From Candidatus Bathyarchaeota archaeon (GTDB taxonomy: Archaea > Thermoproteota > Bathyarchaeia > TCS64): a stretch of 7,302 nucleotides of DNA. The position numbers were made by a program, and so were the translations under genes. The notes under the pieces are model-generated. The model did not search any database and was not told the DNA's origin. It was given only the letters and a program-made list of their open reading frames with translations. Every line of letters starts with the position of its first letter. Positions within the stretch are counted from its first letter, which is position 1. Where the stretch lies: the NCBI GenBank assembly GCA_030670015.1, contig DAOVCM010000037.1, positions 1 through 7,302 on the forward strand, read 5' to 3'. Shown here piece by piece: positions 5,536-7,302 of this stretch.

Positions 5536-5569
5536 AGATTCAATTATTTACACTTCTCACAGAATCAAG

Positions 5570-6247
5570 TTAGCCACGTATCTCTGTACCACTGTGACTG
5601 CCTTCCACAGCGCGGACGATCTCCTCTGGGTCGGTTCCGTCTATGATTATCAGCGGTATCTGACAACGGCGTGCTCGCCTCACGGCTTTGAGGTCGAAGA
5701 GACCATAGTCCCCGGGCGACTGTTTGAACCTTTTCCTGATGATCTCTTCCAGCTGCCCGAATGAGAGACTGTTGAACTGTTTAGCATCTGGATGCTTGCT
5801 AGGATCCCTATCGAAGACCCCTCCATAGTCAGTGGCGTTCACAATAAGGTCGGCGCCCATAGCCTCAGCGAAGAGGACTGCGCGGTAGTCAGTACTGGAG
5901 CCTGGAAGGTGTCCGCCTCCGACGAGGATACGGTCAGATAGATGTTTCCTGATCTCACCTCCACGTCTGTGGAGACGTGTATCCGCATCCTCACCCAAGG
6001 CAGCAATAAGAAGAAGGGCGTTGACATGGGTAGCGAGTATGCCGAGGCGATCCTGGAGATAATGGTTGGCGTCAAGTTTCCTTCCAATCGAGATGAAATC
6101 CCGAGCCAGCCGTCCTCCTCCGCAGACGACAACGAGCTGATGCCCGTCCTCCTTTAACCTCCTTAGGACCGTGGCATAGGCTCGGTAGGCGTCAGCGTTT
6201 CCCTGCCTTGTGAGCAGGCTTCCGCCGAGACTGATAGATATCTTCAT
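5570..6247 (-). CDS. pyrH: UMP kinase, archaeal type
   Basis: This enzyme phosphorylates UMP to UDP with ATP in pyrimidine nucleotide synthesis, as a cytosolic hexamer of the amino-acid-kinase fold. The 225 residues equal the archaeal family length. Motifs in order: ISLGGSLL (5-12, phosphate-binding loop), VVVCGGGRLARDFI (39-52), DRLGILATHVNALLLIAAL (66-84, UMP-binding and subunit-contact region), VGGGHLPGSSTD (109-120), ADLIVNATDYGGVFDRDP (132-149, nucleotide-binding loop), LFDLKAVRRARR (183-194) and the C-terminal GSHSGTEI (216-223), equivalent to the 'GDHNGTTI' ending I recall for Pyrococcus UMP kinase. ATG 6245-6247 fits a TATA box at 6275-6285. The gene stands alone, convergent with herA and the transporter remnant. 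Isopentenyl phosphate kinase is related but lacks this end. Confidence 0.93.
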   Translation of the reverse strand: MKISISLGGSLLTRQGNADAYRAYATVLRRLKEDGHQLVVVCGGGRLARDFISIGRKLDANHYLQDRLGILATHVNALLLIAALGEDADTRLHRRGGEIRKHLSDRILVGGGHLPGSSTDYRAVLFAEAMGADLIVNATDYGGVFDRDPSKHPDAKQFNSLSFGQLEEIIRKRFKQSPGDYGLFDLKAVRRARRCQIPLIIIDGTDPEEIVRAVEGSHSGTEIRG

Positions 6248-6274
6248 CTAGGCTCGCATGGAACTAGTTTTTTT

Positions 6275-6285
6275 GGTATATAAAC
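6275..6285 (-). promoter_or_regulatory. TATA box of the UMP kinase gene
   Basis: On the minus strand GTTTATATACC (6285-6275) is a good archaeal TATA box. Transcription would begin near 6254, about 7 nt before the ATG at 6247, so the message is practically leaderless; no ribosome binding site is visible. Confidence 0.6.
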
Positions 6286-6359
6286 AGTAGTAGGCAGTCC
6301 TCTTTCAATTAGCTGATTTAGGATAATTCTTTTCCAAGTCCTTAGACATCACGTCGAAC

Positions 6360-6372
6360 AGGTTTTAAAGGG
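6360..6372 (+). promoter_or_regulatory. Promoter of the tRNA-Leu gene
   Basis: AGGTTTTAAAGGG contains TTTTAAAG at 6363-6370. The expected start near 6392 lies about 6 nt before the mature tRNA 5' end, typical of archaeal tRNA genes. The similar GTTTAAT at 6372-6378 would start within the tRNA and is less likely. Confidence 0.5.
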
Positions 6373-6397
6373 TTTAATGGGTCTATGTTTCGAGTGG

Positions 6398-6480
6398 GCG
6401 GGGGTTCCCGAGTGGCCAAAGGGGCTGGACTCAAGATCCTGTGGCTCAGGCCTACGTGGGTTCGAATCCCTCCCCCCGCA
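6398..6480 (+). tRNA. tRNA-Leu (anticodon CAA)
   Basis: The 83-nt gene folds as a class II tRNA reading UUG. The acceptor GCGGGGG (6398-6404) pairs fully with CCCCCGC (6473-6479); A6480 is the discriminator, as required for leucine, and CCA is not encoded. The D arm is CCCGAG...GGG with a long loop. The anticodon loop is CUCAAGA (6430-6436) with CAA at 6432-6434. The long variable arm (6442-6455) has GGC/GCC as stem. The T loop is UUCGAAU (6461-6467). Two stem positions are U-U: 6426/6440 in the anticodon stem and 6457/6471 in the T stem, where an A at the 3' position would restore pairing. There is no intron. The identity is clear, but the mismatches raise the question whether the gene is fully functional. 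Confidence 0.9.
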
Positions 6481-6638
6481 TCATTTTGAATTGTTACAAA
6501 CTATCAATTCAATATCTTAGTGTTCTTTTTCTTTCAAGTAACAACACTCATCGAATATATTCAAATTATCACGATACGACGATACTTGCTTCCTCATTTT
6601 CATAGTAAAATGATGGAAGAAGTAAAAGGCTACAGCCA
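6481..6638. other. Non-coding AT-rich gap after the tRNA
   Basis: No plausible gene lies on either strand. The only recognisable element is the T-rich tract at 6523-6534 described separately. No integrase, direct repeat of the tRNA 3' end or other attachment-site sign is visible in this gap. Confidence 0.5.
6523..6534 (+). terminator. T-rich tract, possible tRNA terminator
   Basis: TTCTTTTTCTTT lies about 43 nt after the tRNA. Archaeal RNA polymerase terminates at such T-rich tracts without a hairpin. The shorter ATTTTG at 6483-6488 is a weaker, nearer candidate. Confidence 0.35.
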
Positions 6639-7058
6639 CTAATTATCTTTGATGAAGTCTGAGAGCTTCATTACCTGTAACTCCACGACACTCTTCCATT
6701 CCTCTTCAAACTGTTTCTCGCCGCCAGTAACCAACACGTTGGCTTTGATGGCTAGAGCTGTTGAAAGGATCAAGGCATCAGCTATCGAGAACCTGTACTT
6801 GGTCTTCAAGAACCCAGCGTCTCTGGCGATCTCCTCTGTTATGGGGTTACGCTGAAAGGGGGAACGCTTCAGATAGGCGTATTGTAACCGCGCCTCCCTC
6901 TTGCCGTATACACGGCTTATGACGTTCATCAGCTCGGCCACGGTGATGTGGCTTATGTGGGCATCAAAGCTGTCTCTGGCACGCTCAAAAAGGTCCTCAG
7001 CGTCGGTAGCTCCCTTGTACTTCTCGATCAGTACCCAAGTGTCCAGAAACACCTTCAC
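6639..7058 (-). CDS. vapC: VapC-type PIN-domain toxin ribonuclease
   Basis: VapC toxins are PIN-domain RNases that cleave tRNA or rRNA and are held inactive by their VapB partner. The 139-residue product shows the fold: KVFLDTWVLIE with Asp6, ITVAELMNVISRVYG with Glu42, and FSIADALILSTALAIKANVLVTG with Asp94. The segment where a fourth acidic ligand usually lies reads VTGGEKQF, with Gly at 112-113 and Glu114 nearby, so one metal ligand may be missing or shifted. PIN domains vary at this site, so activity cannot be excluded. The start GTG 7056-7058 overlaps the antitoxin TGA as GTGA, the usual coupling in vapBC operons. The role is probably stress response or stabilisation of the region; the RNA target is unknown. 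Confidence 0.9.
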   Translation of the reverse strand: MKVFLDTWVLIEKYKGATDAEDLFERARDSFDAHISHITVAELMNVISRVYGKREARLQYAYLKRSPFQRNPITEEIARDAGFLKTKYRFSIADALILSTALAIKANVLVTGGEKQFEEEWKSVVELQVMKLSDFIKDN

Positions 7059-7302
7059 CTTAAATCCATCTCCTCAGCCAAAGCTTCGGAGCGTTTCTTA
7101 TCCCTCACTCTCTCCTCAACCAAGGCTCGCTCCAGCCTCTCGGCCCTCGGTAGCCTCATCGCTTTTACGATGTCTTTTGGAATGGGAATGACGAGGAGGG
7201 TTCCATCGGTTAAGACCTCTATCTCCAACCGTTGTCCTGCCTTCAAGCCCAAGGATTCCCTGACATCCTTGGGTATAACCATTTGTCCCTTAGAGGAGAG
7301 TA
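7055..7302 (-). CDS. vapB: VapB antitoxin, AbrB family (5' end outside window)
   Basis: ATG 7280-7282 is not the true start: the frame continues to the window edge and reads LSSKGQMVIPKDVRESLGLK, then AGQRLEIEVL. This is the swapped-hairpin AbrB/MazE DNA-binding domain, whose N-terminus usually reads 'T.SSKGQ..IPK..R..LGL..G....'. Only a few residues should be missing. The C-terminal half (about 35 to the end) is charged and helical (PRAERLERALVEERVRDKKRSEALAEEMDLR), as expected for the segment that wraps around and neutralises VapC. AbrB-type antitoxins usually bind as dimers to their own promoter and repress the operon; that promoter lies outside the window. It overlaps vapC by 3 nt. Confidence 0.9.
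   Translation of the reverse strand, partial: LSSKGQMVIPKDVRESLGLKAGQRLEIEVLTDGTLLVIPIPKDIVKAMRLPRAERLERALVEERVRDKKRSEALAEEMDLR

Noticed and set aside
5942..6157. 71-codon plus-strand frame inside pyrH
   Set aside because: It is antisense to conserved UMP kinase motifs and has no similarity of its own.
6649..6662. TGATGA followed by CTGA, resembling C and D boxes of an sRNA
   Set aside because: Only 4 nt separate the boxes, no second C'/D' pair is present, and the site is inside the vapC 3' coding end.
6901..7191. 96-codon plus-strand frame across the vapBC junction
   Set aside because: It is antisense to both toxin and antitoxin and has the composition of a shadow frame.
1..7302. CRISPR array, insertion sequence or integrase
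   Set aside because: No spaced direct repeats, transposase motifs or terminal inverted repeats were seen on either strand.

Overview
The window is archaeal chromosomal DNA. The evidence is a NurA–HerA end-resection pair, an archaeal-type UMP kinase, the C-terminus of an apparent GatE (a subunit known only from archaea), a tRNA gene without an encoded CCA, and TATA boxes about 25 nt upstream of start codons with almost no leader. GTG and TTG starts are common and the coding DNA is moderately GC-rich, while the gaps are AT-rich. A TACK-type lineage (Bathyarchaeia, Thaumarchaeota or relatives) is plausible, but I cannot fix it from this sequence.

Layout. 1-165: end of an amidotransferase gene, probably gatE. 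213-1132 (+): two overlapping genes for two-domain proteins that share a small N-terminal beta-beta-helix module and end in a winged helix. 1133-2543 (-): five tightly packed genes for mini winged-helix proteins of about 80-110 residues, convergent with the first pair so that the stop codons abut. 2544-2742: AT-rich divergent promoter region. 2743-5333 (+): nurA and herA, overlapping. 5334-5569: gap holding a promoter and what looks like the first ~30 codons of an EamA/DMT transporter, cut off. 5570-6247 (-): pyrH-type UMP kinase. 6398-6480 (+): tRNA-Leu(CAA) with two U-U mismatches in its stems. 6481-6638: non-coding apart from a T-rich tract. 6639-7302 (-): a VapBC toxin-antitoxin pair whose antitoxin runs off the window.

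How the genes may fit together. HerA (hexameric translocase) and NurA (nuclease) work as one complex that resects DNA ends, usually with Mre11-Rad50, which is not in this window. Next to them sits a cluster of seven small putative DNA-binding proteins in two converging operons, five of them divergent from nurA across a shared promoter region. This mini winged-helix array beside nurA-herA is the most unusual part of the window. It could regulate the resection genes, or be a self-contained family of small DNA-binding proteins. Nothing in the sequence decides between these. The right-hand part (transporter remnant, tRNA, toxin-antitoxin) looks like a more mobile or eroding segment between housekeeping genes.
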